A DNA stretch of 62,354 nucleotides from Mucilaginibacter terrigena (GTDB taxonomy: Bacteria; Bacteroidota; Bacteroidia; Sphingobacteriales; Sphingobacteriaceae): assembly GCF_004168255.1 (NCBI RefSeq), contig NZ_SEWG01000011.1, forward strand, positions 1 to 62,354, in the 5' to 3' direction. The notes beneath the pieces are model-generated. The model searched no databases. It saw only the letters and a list, made by a program, of their open reading frames with translations, and was not told the origin of the DNA. Positions 41,406-50,292 of this stretch are shown piece after piece. The position numbers and the translations under genes are program-made. How positions within the stretch are numbered: the stretch's first letter is position 1; each line of letters starts with the position of its first letter.

Positions 41406-44252
41406 ATGAGCGAAAAAACATTAGACCTGGGCGAGCAAAGTGAAGTGGAAGTTTATGGTGCCCGGGTACATAATTTAAAAAATATAGATGTTTCCTTTCC
41501 GCGCAATAAGCTGGTTGTGATAACCGGTCTTAGTGGCAGCGGTAAATCGTCGTTAGCGTTCGATACCATTTATGCCGAGGGTCAGCGCCGCTATATGGAA
41601 ACATTTTCGGCCTACTCGCGCCAGTTTATGGGCGGTATGGAGCGTCCCGATGTAGATAAAGTATCGGGGCTTAGTCCGGTTATCGCCATCGAACAAAAAA
41701 CCACCAGCAAAAACCCCCGTAGTACCGTTGGTACCATTACCGAGATATACGATTTTATGCGCTTGCTTTTTGCCCGCGCGGGCGATGCCTACAGCTATAC
41801 CACCGGCGAGAAAATGGAGCGTATGAGCGAGGAGCAGATCCTGAAAACCATTTTCGAAAAGTTCGACGGGCAGCCGGTAAACATTTTAGCACCGGTGGTA
41901 AAAGCCCGTAAAGGCCACTACCGCGAGCTTTTTGAACAGATCCGCAAGCAAGGTTACCTAAAGGTTTATATTGACGGCGCCAGTGCCGATGTGGAAGCCA
42001 AAATGCAGGTAGACCGCTACAAGATCCATGATATTGATATAGTGGTAGACCGCCTGGTAGTAAGCGAGGCCGACAGCAAAAGATTGTACACTTCGGTACA
42101 GTCGGCATTGAAGATAGCCAAAGGCATTATCCGCATTGCCGATAAGGACAACAACGTATTTTACTTCAGTAAATACCTGATGGACCCTGTATCGGGCATC
42201 TCGTACGACGAACCGCAGCCGAATACCTTCTCGTTCAACTCTCCATACGGCGCTTGCGAAAAGTGCAGCGGTTTGGGATATATATTTGAGGTTGACGAAG
42301 CATCGGTAGTGCCTAATCCCAAGCTGAGCATCCTGAACGGCGGTTTAGCTCCTATAGGCGAATACCGCGAGACCTGGATCTTCCAGGTGCTGAAGGCGCT
42401 TGCCAAAAAATACGATTTTAGTCTGAGCACCCCCATAGAAAAACTTACCCGCGAGCAACTGGATATTATATTGAACGGTTCGCCGGATATGATCACCGTA
42501 GCGGTTGAGTATAACAAATGGAACGTTCAAAGCTACCAGATCACATTTGATGGCATCATCCGCATGCTGGAAGAACAACAGGAGCGCCGCAACGACGAGG
42601 GTATGGACGATATGGAGAACTATCGCGTACTGCGTACCTGCCCAACCTGCGAAGGTGCAAGGCTGAAGAAGGAATCATTGCACTTTAAGGTCGATCAGAA
42701 GAATATCTTCGAGCTGGCCTGTATGGATATCACCACGCTCGACAAATGGTACACCGGTTTGGAAGACAGGCTAACCGAACGCCAGAACGTTATCGCCAAA
42801 GAGATCTTGAAAGAGATCCGCGCGCGTATTGGCTTTTTGCTGGATGTGGGCTTAAGTTATTTGACACTGGACCGCACCGCCAAAACCTTATCGGGCGGCG
42901 AGGCGCAGCGCATCAGGCTGGCTACACAGATAGGCTCGCAGCTAATGAATGTGATGTACATTTTGGATGAGCCAAGCATCGGCCTGCACCAGCGCGATAA
43001 CGAACGCCTGATAAACGCCCTTAAAAACCTGCGCGACCTGGGTAACACCGTTTTGGTTGTTGAGCACGATAAGGACATGATACTGGAGGCCGACCACGTG
43101 ATTGACATGGGCCCGGCTGCAGGTGTACACGGTGGTACGATCGTAGCGCAAGGCACACCTGCCGAACTGATGAGCCATCACACGCTCACCACATCATACA
43201 TCAACGGCGAACGCGAGATAGCTATCCCCAAACAACGCCGTGAGGGGAATGGTAAGATATTGTCGCTTAAAAAAGCAACAGGCCATAACCTGAAAAAGGT
43301 GTCTGTCGAATTCCCGTTAGGAAAACTGATAGGGGTAACCGGCGTATCGGGCAGTGGTAAATCAAGCTTGATCACCGAGACCCTGTACCCTATACTGAAC
43401 CATCACTTTTTCCGCGCCAAAAAGCACCCGCTGCCTTACGAAAAAATTGAGGGGCTGGAAAATATCGATAAAGTAATTGAGATAGACCAAACGCCTATCG
43501 GCCGTACCCCGCGCTCGAACCCGGCAACTTACACAGGGGTATTTTCGGATATCCGTAATTTGTTTGTGGCATTGCCTGAGTCGAGGATCCGTGGTTACAA
43601 ACCAGGCCGCTTCTCGTTCAACGTAAAGGGTGGCCGTTGCGAAACCTGCCAGGGTGCAGGCCAAAAGGTTATCGAGATGAATTTCCTGCCGGATGTACAG
43701 GTGCCTTGCGAAGAATGCGGCGGCCGCCGTTACAACCGCGAAACGCTGGAAGTACGCTATCGCGGCAAATCCATCAGCGATGTGCTGGACATGAGCATTG
43801 AGGACGCAACGCCGTTCTTTGAGCATATCCCATCCATCTACCGCAAGGTTAAAACCCTGTTTGATGTGGGTTTGGGGTATATTACATTGGGGCAGTCGTC
43901 AACCACCCTATCCGGCGGCGAGGCTCAGCGCGTGAAACTCGCTACCGAACTTTCTAAAAAAGACACCGGTAATACTTTTTATATATTAGATGAGCCTACA
44001 ACCGGGCTCCACTTCGAGGATATTAACGTATTGCTTGGCGTGATAAACCAACTGGTTGATAAAGGTAACACCGTACTGGTGATAGAGCACAACCTGGATG
44101 TTATTAAGGTTGTTGACCATGTTATTGACCTTGGACCGGAAGGCGGCTCAGGCGGCGGCAAGATCCTGTTCAGCGGCACGCCCGAAGGCTTGTGTAAAGT
44201 TAAAGATAGCTTTACCGGCCAGTTTTTAAAGAAAGAGATGAAGGTGAAGTAA
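41406..44252 (+). CDS. uvrA: Excinuclease ABC subunit UvrA
   Basis: 948 residues, full length. Two ABC ATPase modules: Walker A GLSGSGKSSLAFDT (about 35) and GVSGSGKSSLITE (about 640), signatures LSGGEAQRIRLATQIGS and LSGGEAQRVKLATELS. Zinc sites are visible as CEKCSGLGY with CPTCEGARL, and CETCQGAGQ with CEECGGRRYN. UvrA scans DNA for bulky lesions and loads UvrB in nucleotide excision repair. Starts at ATG 41406; the long N-terminal leader MSEKTLDLGEQSEVEV is usual in this phylum. Confidence 0.98.
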   Translation: MSEKTLDLGEQSEVEVYGARVHNLKNIDVSFPRNKLVVITGLSGSGKSSLAFDTIYAEGQRRYMETFSAYSRQFMGGMERPDVDKVSGLSPVIAIEQKTTSKNPRSTVGTITEIYDFMRLLFARAGDAYSYTTGEKMERMSEEQILKTIFEKFDGQPVNILAPVVKARKGHYRELFEQIRKQGYLKVYIDGASADVEAKMQVDRYKIHDIDIVVDRLVVSEADSKRLYTSVQSALKIAKGIIRIADKDNNVFYFSKYLMDPVSGISYDEPQPNTFSFNSPYGACEKCSGLGYIFEVDEASVVPNPKLSILNGGLAPIGEYRETWIFQVLKALAKKYDFSLSTPIEKLTREQLDIILNGSPDMITVAVEYNKWNVQSYQITFDGIIRMLEEQQERRNDEGMDDMENYRVLRTCPTCEGARLKKESLHFKVDQKNIFELACMDITTLDKWYTGLEDRLTERQNVIAKEILKEIRARIGFLLDVGLSYLTLDRTAKTLSGGEAQRIRLATQIGSQLMNVMYILDEPSIGLHQRDNERLINALKNLRDLGNTVLVVEHDKDMILEADHVIDMGPAAGVHGGTIVAQGTPAELMSHHTLTTSYINGEREIAIPKQRREGNGKILSLKKATGHNLKKVSVEFPLGKLIGVTGVSGSGKSSLITETLYPILNHHFFRAKKHPLPYEKIEGLENIDKVIEIDQTPIGRTPRSNPATYTGVFSDIRNLFVALPESRIRGYKPGRFSFNVKGGRCETCQGAGQKVIEMNFLPDVQVPCEECGGRRYNRETLEVRYRGKSISDVLDMSIEDATPFFEHIPSIYRKVKTLFDVGLGYITLGQSSTTLSGGEAQRVKLATELSKKDTGNTFYILDEPTTGLHFEDINVLLGVINQLVDKGNTVLVIEHNLDVIKVVDHVIDLGPEGGSGGGKILFSGTPEGLCKVKDSFTGQFLKKEMKVK

Positions 44253-44309
44253 AAACATCTGCATTGTTACTTTACTTAAATATTTTTATCTTGTATAAAA
44301 GTTAAAACG

Positions 44310-44498
44310 ATGACAATCATAACTATTGATATTCCTGACAATGATACCGCGCAAGTTATAGCTCAGTTAGAAAAATTGGGTGTAAGTATTCGCGAGTCTA
44401 AATTGGATGATTTAGATAAGTTAACTAAGGAAGACTACCAGAAACATTTTGCTCATAAAGCGAATGCTAACAGAAATAATCTTTCAAAGTATTTATGA
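44310..44498 (+). CDS. Small antitoxin-like protein
   Basis: 62 residues: a beta-hairpin-like N-terminus (MTIITIDIPDNDTAQVIAQLEKLGV) followed by a charged helix and a basic tail. It resembles the short antitoxins encoded upstream of PemK/MazF-like toxins in Bacteroidota. Its TGA overlaps the ATG of the toxin relic by 4 bases (ATGA). The frame is intact although the toxin frame is broken. Confidence 0.65.
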   Translation: MTIITIDIPDNDTAQVIAQLEKLGVSIRESKLDDLDKLTKEDYQKHFAHKANANRNNLSKYL

Positions 44499-44828
44499 TC
44501 GTTAATCAGCGTGATATTGTTGAAATAGCTTTTTACACAGGAAACCGGAGCCACATCCCGCAGTGTTATTTCTAATAATGCTATATTTGAGACTGAAGGG
44601 TTCTTTTATGCAATTCTTCTTTCTACAAAGAATTATTTCCCTGAATTCACTATGGAAATTACGCCCCAAATGATTAATTCGCCACGTAATTTAAGAACCG
44701 GATATGCAGTTTGTCATATGATCCAACAGTTTTATACGGAGGATGTAATTACAAGAACAGGCGCTACATTAAAAATAGACTCATTTAAAAAGCTTACTGA
44801 TCAGGTTAAAGAAGTAATCTTCGGATAA
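44495..44828 (+). pseudogene. Frameshifted PemK/MazF-type toxin gene
   Basis: The start frame gives MIVNQRDIVEIAFYTG and reaches a stop at about 44573. A second frame supplies KPEPHPAV (near 44543), and a third supplies VISNNAIFETEGFFYAILLS onward to TGYAVCHMIQQF and a TAA at 44826. Placed in order, the three pieces form one protein of about 110 residues with the PemK/MazF pattern (xKPHPxLVISN, then xTGYAxC near the end). Two frame changes within about 40 bases make it a likely inactivated toxin. Sequencing error or programmed shifting are alternatives. Confidence 0.75.
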
Positions 44829-44880
44829 TCTTTTCAAACCCTCCCCAAAACAAAACCTATAAATCCTATCTTTAGGATAT

Positions 44881-46386
44881 ATGCTGCCTTTACTTGTATC
44901 AAAGCAAATTCGCGAGGCTGATGCCTATACCATAGCGCGCGAGCCTATCAGTTCCATTAACCTGATGGAGCGGGCCGGTAAAGCTTTTGTGGGTTGGTTC
45001 ATCAATCATTTCCAGTATAAAAATCAAACCATTGCAGTGTACTGTGGCACCGGCAACAACGGCGGCGACGGCCTTGCCATTGCCCGTATTTTATGCGACC
45101 ATGGGTATTGCAATATTGATGTGAAGATCTGCCGGTTTAGCGAAAAGGCCAGCGACGATTTTAATGAAAATTTAAAGCGGATAAAAAAGACCGGCATCCC
45201 GGTTAAAGAACTAAAGCCTGGTGCAAAATTAGCTGCAGAGAAAGCAGATATGATTATCGACGCCATGCTGGGCAGCGGCCTTAATAAACCCCTGGCCGGC
45301 GATTATAAAACGCTGGTTGAGTACTTAAACAGCTTGCAAAAAACCGTTGTTGCCGTTGATGTACCCACCGGGTTTTACACCGATGGCGAGATCCCTAAAG
45401 ATGCCATCATCCTTAAAGCCAATCTGGTAATCACCTTTCAACAGCCAAAGATCAACTTCCTGCTGCCCGAGAGCGGCCCGTATATCAACTGCTGCGAGGT
45501 TGTTAAAATAGGGCTGGATGAAAACTTCTTAAACTCCGTTGATACGCCATATTACCTGGTAGAAGAGAAGGATGCCCGGCAACTTATCAAACCCCGCCAA
45601 CGCTTTAGTAATAAAGGTACTTATGGGCATGCCCTTATCATAGCCGGGAAGGACGAAACGATGGGGGCGGCCATGCTCTCTGCTTCGGCTTGCGCACATG
45701 CAGGGGCCGGGCTTACTACGGCCTGCATCCCGCGAAGCGGATTGGTTGCCCTTAACAGTTCCATGCCCGAAGTAATGGCATTGGTTAGGGATGAAGGCAA
45801 ACTGCCCGATTTAGAATGGGGCAAATTCAGCACCATTGGCATAGGCCCGGGCCTGGGTAAAGAGCCAAATACTTTGAAGCTGCTTAAAGCGATTATAAAA
45901 AATTATAAATATCCGGTGGTAATTGACGCGGATGCCTTGAATGTATTGGCCGAGAATCAAAGCCTGCTTAAGAAACTACCCGCCGGAAGTATTTTAACAC
46001 CCCATATGAAGGAGTTTGACCGACTGTTTGGTAAGCATTCCAGCTGGTGGCAGCGACTGCAGACCGCAAAAATCAGGGCTAAAGAGTTGGGGATTTATAT
46101 CATCCTGAAAAACGACTATACCATTACGGCTACACCGGATGAGAAACTGTACTTTAATTCGACGAGCAACCCGGCCATGGCCAGCGGGGGTATGGGCGAT
46201 GTTTTAACGGGGATAATTACTTCGCTACTGGCGCAAAAATATTCGCCGCAGGATGCCTGTATTTTAGGGGTATATATTCACGGAAAAGCCGGGGACGAGT
46301 TGGCGCTGCCAAACCGCATGCATGTGGTACTGCCTACCAGGATCATTAGCCAGTTGCCCATCACTATGGCAAAATTAAAGGCATAA
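44881..46386 (+). CDS. nnr: Bifunctional NAD(P)H-hydrate epimerase / ADP-dependent dehydratase
   Basis: 501 residues, fusion of YjeF_N (about 1-215) and a ribokinase-like carbohydrate-kinase domain (about 225-495). N-terminal markers: READAYTIAREPISSINLMERAG and GTGNNGGDGLAIARIL. C-terminal markers: KGTYGHALIIAGKDETMGAAML and the catalytic NPAMASGGMGDVLTGIITSLLAQ. It repairs hydrated NADH and NADPH: the first domain interconverts epimers, the second dehydrates with ADP. Monocistronic with terminator. Confidence 0.96.
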   Translation: MLPLLVSKQIREADAYTIAREPISSINLMERAGKAFVGWFINHFQYKNQTIAVYCGTGNNGGDGLAIARILCDHGYCNIDVKICRFSEKASDDFNENLKRIKKTGIPVKELKPGAKLAAEKADMIIDAMLGSGLNKPLAGDYKTLVEYLNSLQKTVVAVDVPTGFYTDGEIPKDAIILKANLVITFQQPKINFLLPESGPYINCCEVVKIGLDENFLNSVDTPYYLVEEKDARQLIKPRQRFSNKGTYGHALIIAGKDETMGAAMLSASACAHAGAGLTTACIPRSGLVALNSSMPEVMALVRDEGKLPDLEWGKFSTIGIGPGLGKEPNTLKLLKAIIKNYKYPVVIDADALNVLAENQSLLKKLPAGSILTPHMKEFDRLFGKHSSWWQRLQTAKIRAKELGIYIILKNDYTITATPDEKLYFNSTSNPAMASGGMGDVLTGIITSLLAQKYSPQDACILGVYIHGKAGDELALPNRMHVVLPTRIISQLPITMAKLKA

Positions 46387-46387
46387 A

Positions 46388-46424
46388 AAAAGCGAATGTA
46401 AGTATCAAACATTCGCCTTTTTAA
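46388..46424 (+). terminator. Intrinsic terminator after nnr
   Basis: AAAGCGAATGT and ACATTCGCCTTT arms with a short loop, then T residues. It may also serve the convergent anti-sigma gene. Confidence 0.8.
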
Positions 46425-46597
46425 ACTATTAACTGATCTTATAAAGAACTAAATACTTCTAACTAATTGTATCTATATGACGTGCGAGACATATATTAGT
46501 TACAATAACAACGCGAAATATTTAATTGTTTGATGTTTTTAACAAATTTTAACAAAAAGCTTTTAGAGGGGCAAAGGGGCGACCGTCGGTTAGGTGG

Positions 46598-47461
46598 TTA
46601 AAATGTGCCTATGACCACCATTTGATCCATGGTAGGATTAACACTACCACCCATGGGTTCCAAAGTAACAGCAAAACCGGCTGCTGATGCTATCGATCTC
46701 ATTTCCTTAACGCCTGCGGTATCTGTAGCGGGAGCATCAAAAACACCCATATCTACCGGTTTGCCATTAACCAGCGCCCATAACTGGTATTGGTGCTGCG
46801 CGTCATTCTTAGGTAATTTAATGCTTTGTACGTCAACCATTACCTTTTTACTTACAGCGTTCCAGGCAAGTATCATGGCGGCGGTAGGGGTTTTTGGCAT
46901 GCCCTTTAGCCTTAGTACTTTGTAAGTGGTATCGCGGTACATATCCAACTGGTTATCCATCAGGTTAACCTGGTTGGCAAATCGCTGTTTATCCTGCTGC
47001 AATGAGGTTAGCAGCGTGTTTGACTCCTGTAACTTACTGTAGATATTTACCAGGCCGTAAATACTTATCAGCAATAAAGTTAGACAAGCCGCAAACGCGT
47101 ATTTATAAAAACCGTTTGCACGCACTGCCGGTAAAGTTACGATGTTATCATTGTCCTGATTATCGATGTATTGGCGGTCGTCATCCTGATGGGTAATGCC
47201 TTTTGTAAAAGTATTATCATCGCCCAGGTTAATTACCAAACTGTTTAAAACACGGGTGCGCAAATGTTCGGAAGGTTCAACGGCATGCTCTTCGGCATAA
47301 AACTCCATCGATCTTTCTATCTCAGTTATCTCAGCTTTTATCTCAGGATATTTCGCTGCCATATCCTCCACCTGCAACTTTTCTTCCGCGCTGATATCGC
47401 CCAGAACGTAGAGTTCCAAAATGCCTGATTCGATATATGCCTTAACGTCTTCCACTATCAA
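46598..47461 (-). CDS. Anti-sigma factor, RskA-like
   Basis: 287 residues. N-terminal cytoplasmic domain (ESGILELYVLGDISAEEKLQVEDMAAKYPEI) of the zinc-independent anti-sigma type. One membrane helix (YAFAACLTLLLISIYGLVNIY, about residues 123-143), a coiled-coil stalk (LQESNTLLTSLQQDKQRFANQ) and a periplasmic RskA C-terminal domain (AMILAWNAVSKKVMVDVQSIKLPKN, YQLWALVNGKPVDMGVF). It overlaps the sigma gene by 4 bases and should hold that sigma factor inactive at the membrane. Confidence 0.93.
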   Translation of the reverse strand: MIVEDVKAYIESGILELYVLGDISAEEKLQVEDMAAKYPEIKAEITEIERSMEFYAEEHAVEPSEHLRTRVLNSLVINLGDDNTFTKGITHQDDDRQYIDNQDNDNIVTLPAVRANGFYKYAFAACLTLLLISIYGLVNIYSKLQESNTLLTSLQQDKQRFANQVNLMDNQLDMYRDTTYKVLRLKGMPKTPTAAMILAWNAVSKKVMVDVQSIKLPKNDAQHQYQLWALVNGKPVDMGVFDAPATDTAGVKEMRSIASAAGFAVTLEPMGGSVNPTMDQMVVIGTF

Positions 47462-48009
47462 TTAAAATGTTTTCTGAGTTGAAGTATAGCCATTCTTAAC
47501 CTTGTTTTAATGGTGCCCAGCGGGATGCCCAATTCATCGGCAGCTTCCACGTGGGTATAACCTTTAAAATACACCAGGTCCAGAATTGATCTTTGCTCGG
47601 GTTTTAGTGTCGAAACCAAATCCCTTATACCCACCAACTCGGGCTTGTAAACTGTATTTTTTTGTTCGTCAATGAAAGTTACGTTATTTTCAAGCTCATG
47701 GTTTTTGCTTTGATTTTTAAAATCTTTTGAGCGTACCTTATCGATTGCCAAATTACGCGCAACATTAACCATCCAAGTGAATAGGCGGCCTTTTTCGGCG
47801 CTGTAACCCGAAAACGAATGCCAAATTTTTACGAAAGTTTCTTGCAGAACATCTTCGGCGGTGGCCTCGTCGGTAATTATCCTGGAGATAACACCAAACA
47901 GCGATGCCGAGTACATATCATATAATGCTTCGACCGCAATTTTCTCACGGTTTTGCAGGGCCAGAACTAATTCTTCTTCTGATAATGATATTTTGCGTTT
48001 TGGGCTCAA
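47458..48009 (-). CDS. ECF RNA polymerase sigma factor
   Basis: 183 residues. Sigma region 2: YDMYSASLFGVISRIITDEATAEDVLQETFVKIWHSF, then GRLFTWMVNVARNLAIDKVRS. Region 4: LDLVYFKGYTHVEAADELGIPLGTIKTRLRMAILQLRKHF. The pairing with an RskA-like anti-sigma places it near the SigK group, whose signals are often envelope or redox changes. The target promoters are unknown. The gene lies 24 bases downstream of lipA and may be transcribed with it. Confidence 0.95.
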   Translation of the reverse strand: MSPKRKISLSEEELVLALQNREKIAVEALYDMYSASLFGVISRIITDEATAEDVLQETFVKIWHSFSGYSAEKGRLFTWMVNVARNLAIDKVRSKDFKNQSKNHELENNVTFIDEQKNTVYKPELVGIRDLVSTLKPEQRSILDLVYFKGYTHVEAADELGIPLGTIKTRLRMAILQLRKHFN

Positions 48010-48033
48010 CTCGATGAAGATATAAAGGAAAAC

Positions 48034-48912
48034 CTACATTTCAAACAAATGTTTTTCGGCATGGTATGATGAGCGCACCAGCGGGCCGCTTTCAACGTAC
48101 CTGAACCCCTTTTTTAATCCCCATTCTTTATAGCTTGCAAACTGGTCCGGGTGAATCCAGTCGATAACCGGGTGGTGGTTACGGGTTGGCTGTAAGTATT
48201 GGCCTAATGTAAGGATGTGTACCCCTGCTTCCAGCAGGTCGTCCATTGCTTCCAGTACATCTTCTTCACGTTCGCCCAGGCCAAGCATAATGCCCGATTT
48301 AGTGCGAACCCCCGCGGCTGATGTGCGTTTCAATGCCTCAAGGCTGCGGTCGTATTTGGCTTGTATGCGTACTTCGCGGGTTAAGCGGCGTACGGTCTCT
48401 AAATTATGCGATACTACTTCGGGGCGTGTTTCCAGCACGCGGTCAAGATTATCCCAGATGCCGCGGAAATCGGGCAGTAAAGTTTCCAGTGTGGTATCCG
48501 GGCTTTCGCGGCGGATAGCATTAATTGTTTCGGCCCAGATGATAGAACCGCCGTCCTTAAGGTCGTCGCGGTCAACCGAGGTTATAACGCAATGTTTTAC
48601 CTGCATCAGTTTAACCGAGTTGGCTACGCGGTTTGGCTCGTCGGTATCAACGGCTAAAGGCCTACCGGTTGCCACCGCGCAGAACGAGCACGAGCGGGTA
48701 CAGATATTGCCTAATATCATAAACGTAGCCGTACCAGCGCCCCAGCACTCGCCCATGTTGGGACAATTACCGCTTTCGCAGATGGTGTGCAGCTTATGCT
48801 CGTCAACCAGGCCACGTACGTGTGCGTATTCCTTCCCTACCGGAAGCCTAACCCTTAACCAATCGGGCTTACGCTGCGGCTGGGTGGCGGGTACTACTGG
48901 CAAATCTATCAT
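48034..48912 (-). CDS. lipA: Lipoyl synthase
   Basis: 292 residues, radical-SAM enzyme. Auxiliary cluster ligands in CESGNCPNMGECW (about residues 44-56) and radical-SAM ligands in CTRSCSFC (about 72-79). The C-terminal RSSYHAEKH contains the Ser that binds the auxiliary iron-sulfur cluster. It inserts two sulfur atoms into octanoyl groups on lipoate-dependent complexes. No lipB neighbour. Upstream is a perfect palindrome at 48984-49022. Confidence 0.97.
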   Translation of the reverse strand: MIDLPVVPATQPQRKPDWLRVRLPVGKEYAHVRGLVDEHKLHTICESGNCPNMGECWGAGTATFMILGNICTRSCSFCAVATGRPLAVDTDEPNRVANSVKLMQVKHCVITSVDRDDLKDGGSIIWAETINAIRRESPDTTLETLLPDFRGIWDNLDRVLETRPEVVSHNLETVRRLTREVRIQAKYDRSLEALKRTSAAGVRTKSGIMLGLGEREEDVLEAMDDLLEAGVHILTLGQYLQPTRNHHPVIDWIHPDQFASYKEWGLKKGFRYVESGPLVRSSYHAEKHLFEM

Positions 48913-48983
48913 GGTACAAAATTAGTTAAAAATGTTATAAATGTTGTAAGGGTTGAAATGGTTACAGTGGTTTGACTTTTTAC

Positions 48984-49022
48984 CAACTACGGGTCTAAGT
49001 TGAAACCTTAGACCCGTAGTTG
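48984..49022. repeat. Perfect 15-bp inverted repeat
   Basis: AACTACGGGTCTAAG and CTTAGACCCGTAGTT with a 9-base loop, upstream of lipA. Neither side has a long T tract, so an operator, a second terminator or a repeat element is possible. Confidence 0.55.
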
Positions 49023-49027
49023 ATGTA

Positions 49028-49059
49028 CAAAAAAATCCGCAGAATAATTCCTGCGGATT
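49028..49059 (-). terminator. Intrinsic terminator of ytxJ
   Basis: On the - strand AATCCGCAG and CTGCGGATT form the stem, followed by TTTTTT. It lies 38 bases past the ytxJ stop. Confidence 0.85.
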
Positions 49060-49096
49060 CTATATATCTTTTATCCTTTTGTCTTTCGTCTTTTAT

Positions 49097-49426
49097 CTAA
49101 GCAAGCACGCTCATCGCCTCGTCAACCGAGATGGAGCCGTGCGACTGATCCAGGATGCATTCGCCATCTTTTATCAACAGCATCTGCGGCGACTCGTGGT
49201 ACACCAAAAAATCCTGTGCTATTTTGTTTGACAGGTCGCGGTGTTTGATGAGGTCTAAAAAGTAAAGGGGCATATTCGCCGGCAGGTTTTGCCAGTCCAT
49301 CTCAAAGCGCCTTTTTGCCATCATACTGATAGAGCAGCGTGTGCTGTGTTTAAAAATTAAGCTATAACCCTGCTGTTGTTTAATATTATCCAGCTGACCG
49401 GCCGTTTCCAACGATATCCATTCCAT
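49097..49426 (-). CDS. ytxJ: Bacillithiol-system redox protein YtxJ
   Basis: 109 residues, thioredoxin-like fold. SLIFKHSTRCSISMMAKRRFE carries a single active-site Cys (monothiol form) after a beta strand, and YHESPQMLLIKDGECILDQSHG contains the cis-Pro loop in the form SPQ. YtxJ (DUF2847) occurs in organisms that make bacillithiol and is thought to remove bacillithiol from protein thiols. The bshA gene at 33538 supports the presence of bacillithiol here. Confidence 0.93.
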   Translation of the reverse strand: MEWISLETAGQLDNIKQQQGYSLIFKHSTRCSISMMAKRRFEMDWQNLPANMPLYFLDLIKHRDLSNKIAQDFLVYHESPQMLLIKDGECILDQSHGSISVDEAMSVLA

Positions 49427-49521
49427 AAAACAAAAATAATGTAAAGCGCCTGTTTAAACGTAAAAACAGTGTAAAACCCGTTTTAGTTTTAGGCTAAAGG
49501 CAATAAAATGACAAATGAATG

Positions 49522-49629
49522 TTAACGGTGGTTTGGGTACGAACCGTATGCAGGGCACAATTTGTTTGAGCACGAAGCCATGCTGCCAAGTGCCAGCGCT
49601 AAAATTGCTATGTAAAGTACTTTCTTCAT
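49522..49629 (-). CDS. Tiny lipoprotein of 35 residues
   Basis: MKKVLYIAILALALGSMASC forms a complete signal peptide with lipobox SMASC; the mature part is only SNKLCPAYGSYPNHR after the lipidated Cys. The CPAYG type of ending recurs in minute lipoproteins of the phylum, as I recall them, and no function is assigned. The gene lies alone between ribH and ytxJ on the same strand. Stop TAA at 49522-49524. Confidence 0.7.
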   Translation of the reverse strand: MKKVLYIAILALALGSMASCSNKLCPAYGSYPNHR

Positions 49630-49659
49630 GTGTTTATTAAACTTAATATTTATACGGTT

Positions 49660-50157
49660 TTAACCAATTAAAGTTTCGTTCAGTTTAGCCATTTTAATGG
49701 CCGTAACAGCGGCTTCATCACCTTTGTTGCCATGTTTGCCACCGGCCCGGTCAATTGCCTGCTGCTGGTTATCAGTAGTTAATACACCAAATATAACAGG
49801 TTTTGAATATTTTATGGCAACATTTGTTACCCCATTTGCAACTGCGGCGCAAATAAAATCAAAATGGCGGGTTTCGCCCTGTATTACACAACCAAGGGTT
49901 ATTATCGCATCAAGCTTTTTGTTTTTTAGCAAAAGCTCGGCGCCGGTTGTTAATTCAAAGCTGCCCGGTACCCCGTACGAGTGGATGTTTTCGGGTTTTG
50001 CGCCGTACTTTATCAGGCTATCGTAGGCACCCTGATATAACGCGTTGGTTATTTCGGCGTTCCACTCGGCAACCACAATGCCAAAACTGTAACCTGCGGC
50101 TGAAGGTATTTCGCCCGCGGTGCTAAAATCTGACAGGTTTTTTAATTGAGTAGCCAT
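49660..50157 (-). CDS. ribH: 6,7-dimethyl-8-ribityllumazine synthase
   Basis: 165 residues, usual size. It condenses the pyrimidine and butanone-phosphate precursors in the last step but one of riboflavin synthesis, and forms hollow icosahedral or pentameric assemblies. Key segments: AEWNAEITNAL near the N-terminus, YGVPGSFELTTGAELLL, ITLGCVIQGETRHFDFI with the catalytic His, and GVLTTDNQQQAIDRAGGKHGNKG. No other rib genes nearby; probably transcribed with the TPR gene upstream, or alone. Confidence 0.97.
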   Translation of the reverse strand: MATQLKNLSDFSTAGEIPSAAGYSFGIVVAEWNAEITNALYQGAYDSLIKYGAKPENIHSYGVPGSFELTTGAELLLKNKKLDAIITLGCVIQGETRHFDFICAAVANGVTNVAIKYSKPVIFGVLTTDNQQQAIDRAGGKHGNKGDEAAVTAIKMAKLNETLIG

Positions 50158-50283
50158 TTTTGATTTCGGATTTTAGATTTACGATTTCGGATTTTTTGTT
50201 TAACAAAAATGTTCGATCCCTGATCTATTGTGAATGTATGCATTCAACCTATAAATCCGAAATCGAACATTCGAAATTCGATA
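50158..50283. repeat. Repeats of GATTTCGGATTTT type upstream of ribH
   Basis: GATTTCGGATTTT occurs twice (50162-50174 and 50183-50195), and its complement AAATCCGAAATCGAA appears at about 50252-50266, with GAACATTCGAAATTCGA next to it. The arms could form one long cruciform across the whole gap between the TPR gene and ribH. No gene seen. Confidence 0.55.
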
Positions 50284-50292
50284 TTAAATTAA

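Noticed and set aside
48215..48925. 236-residue open frame on the + strand
   Set aside because: Antisense to lipA, rich in Ser, Arg and Thr; lipA has full iron-sulfur motifs.
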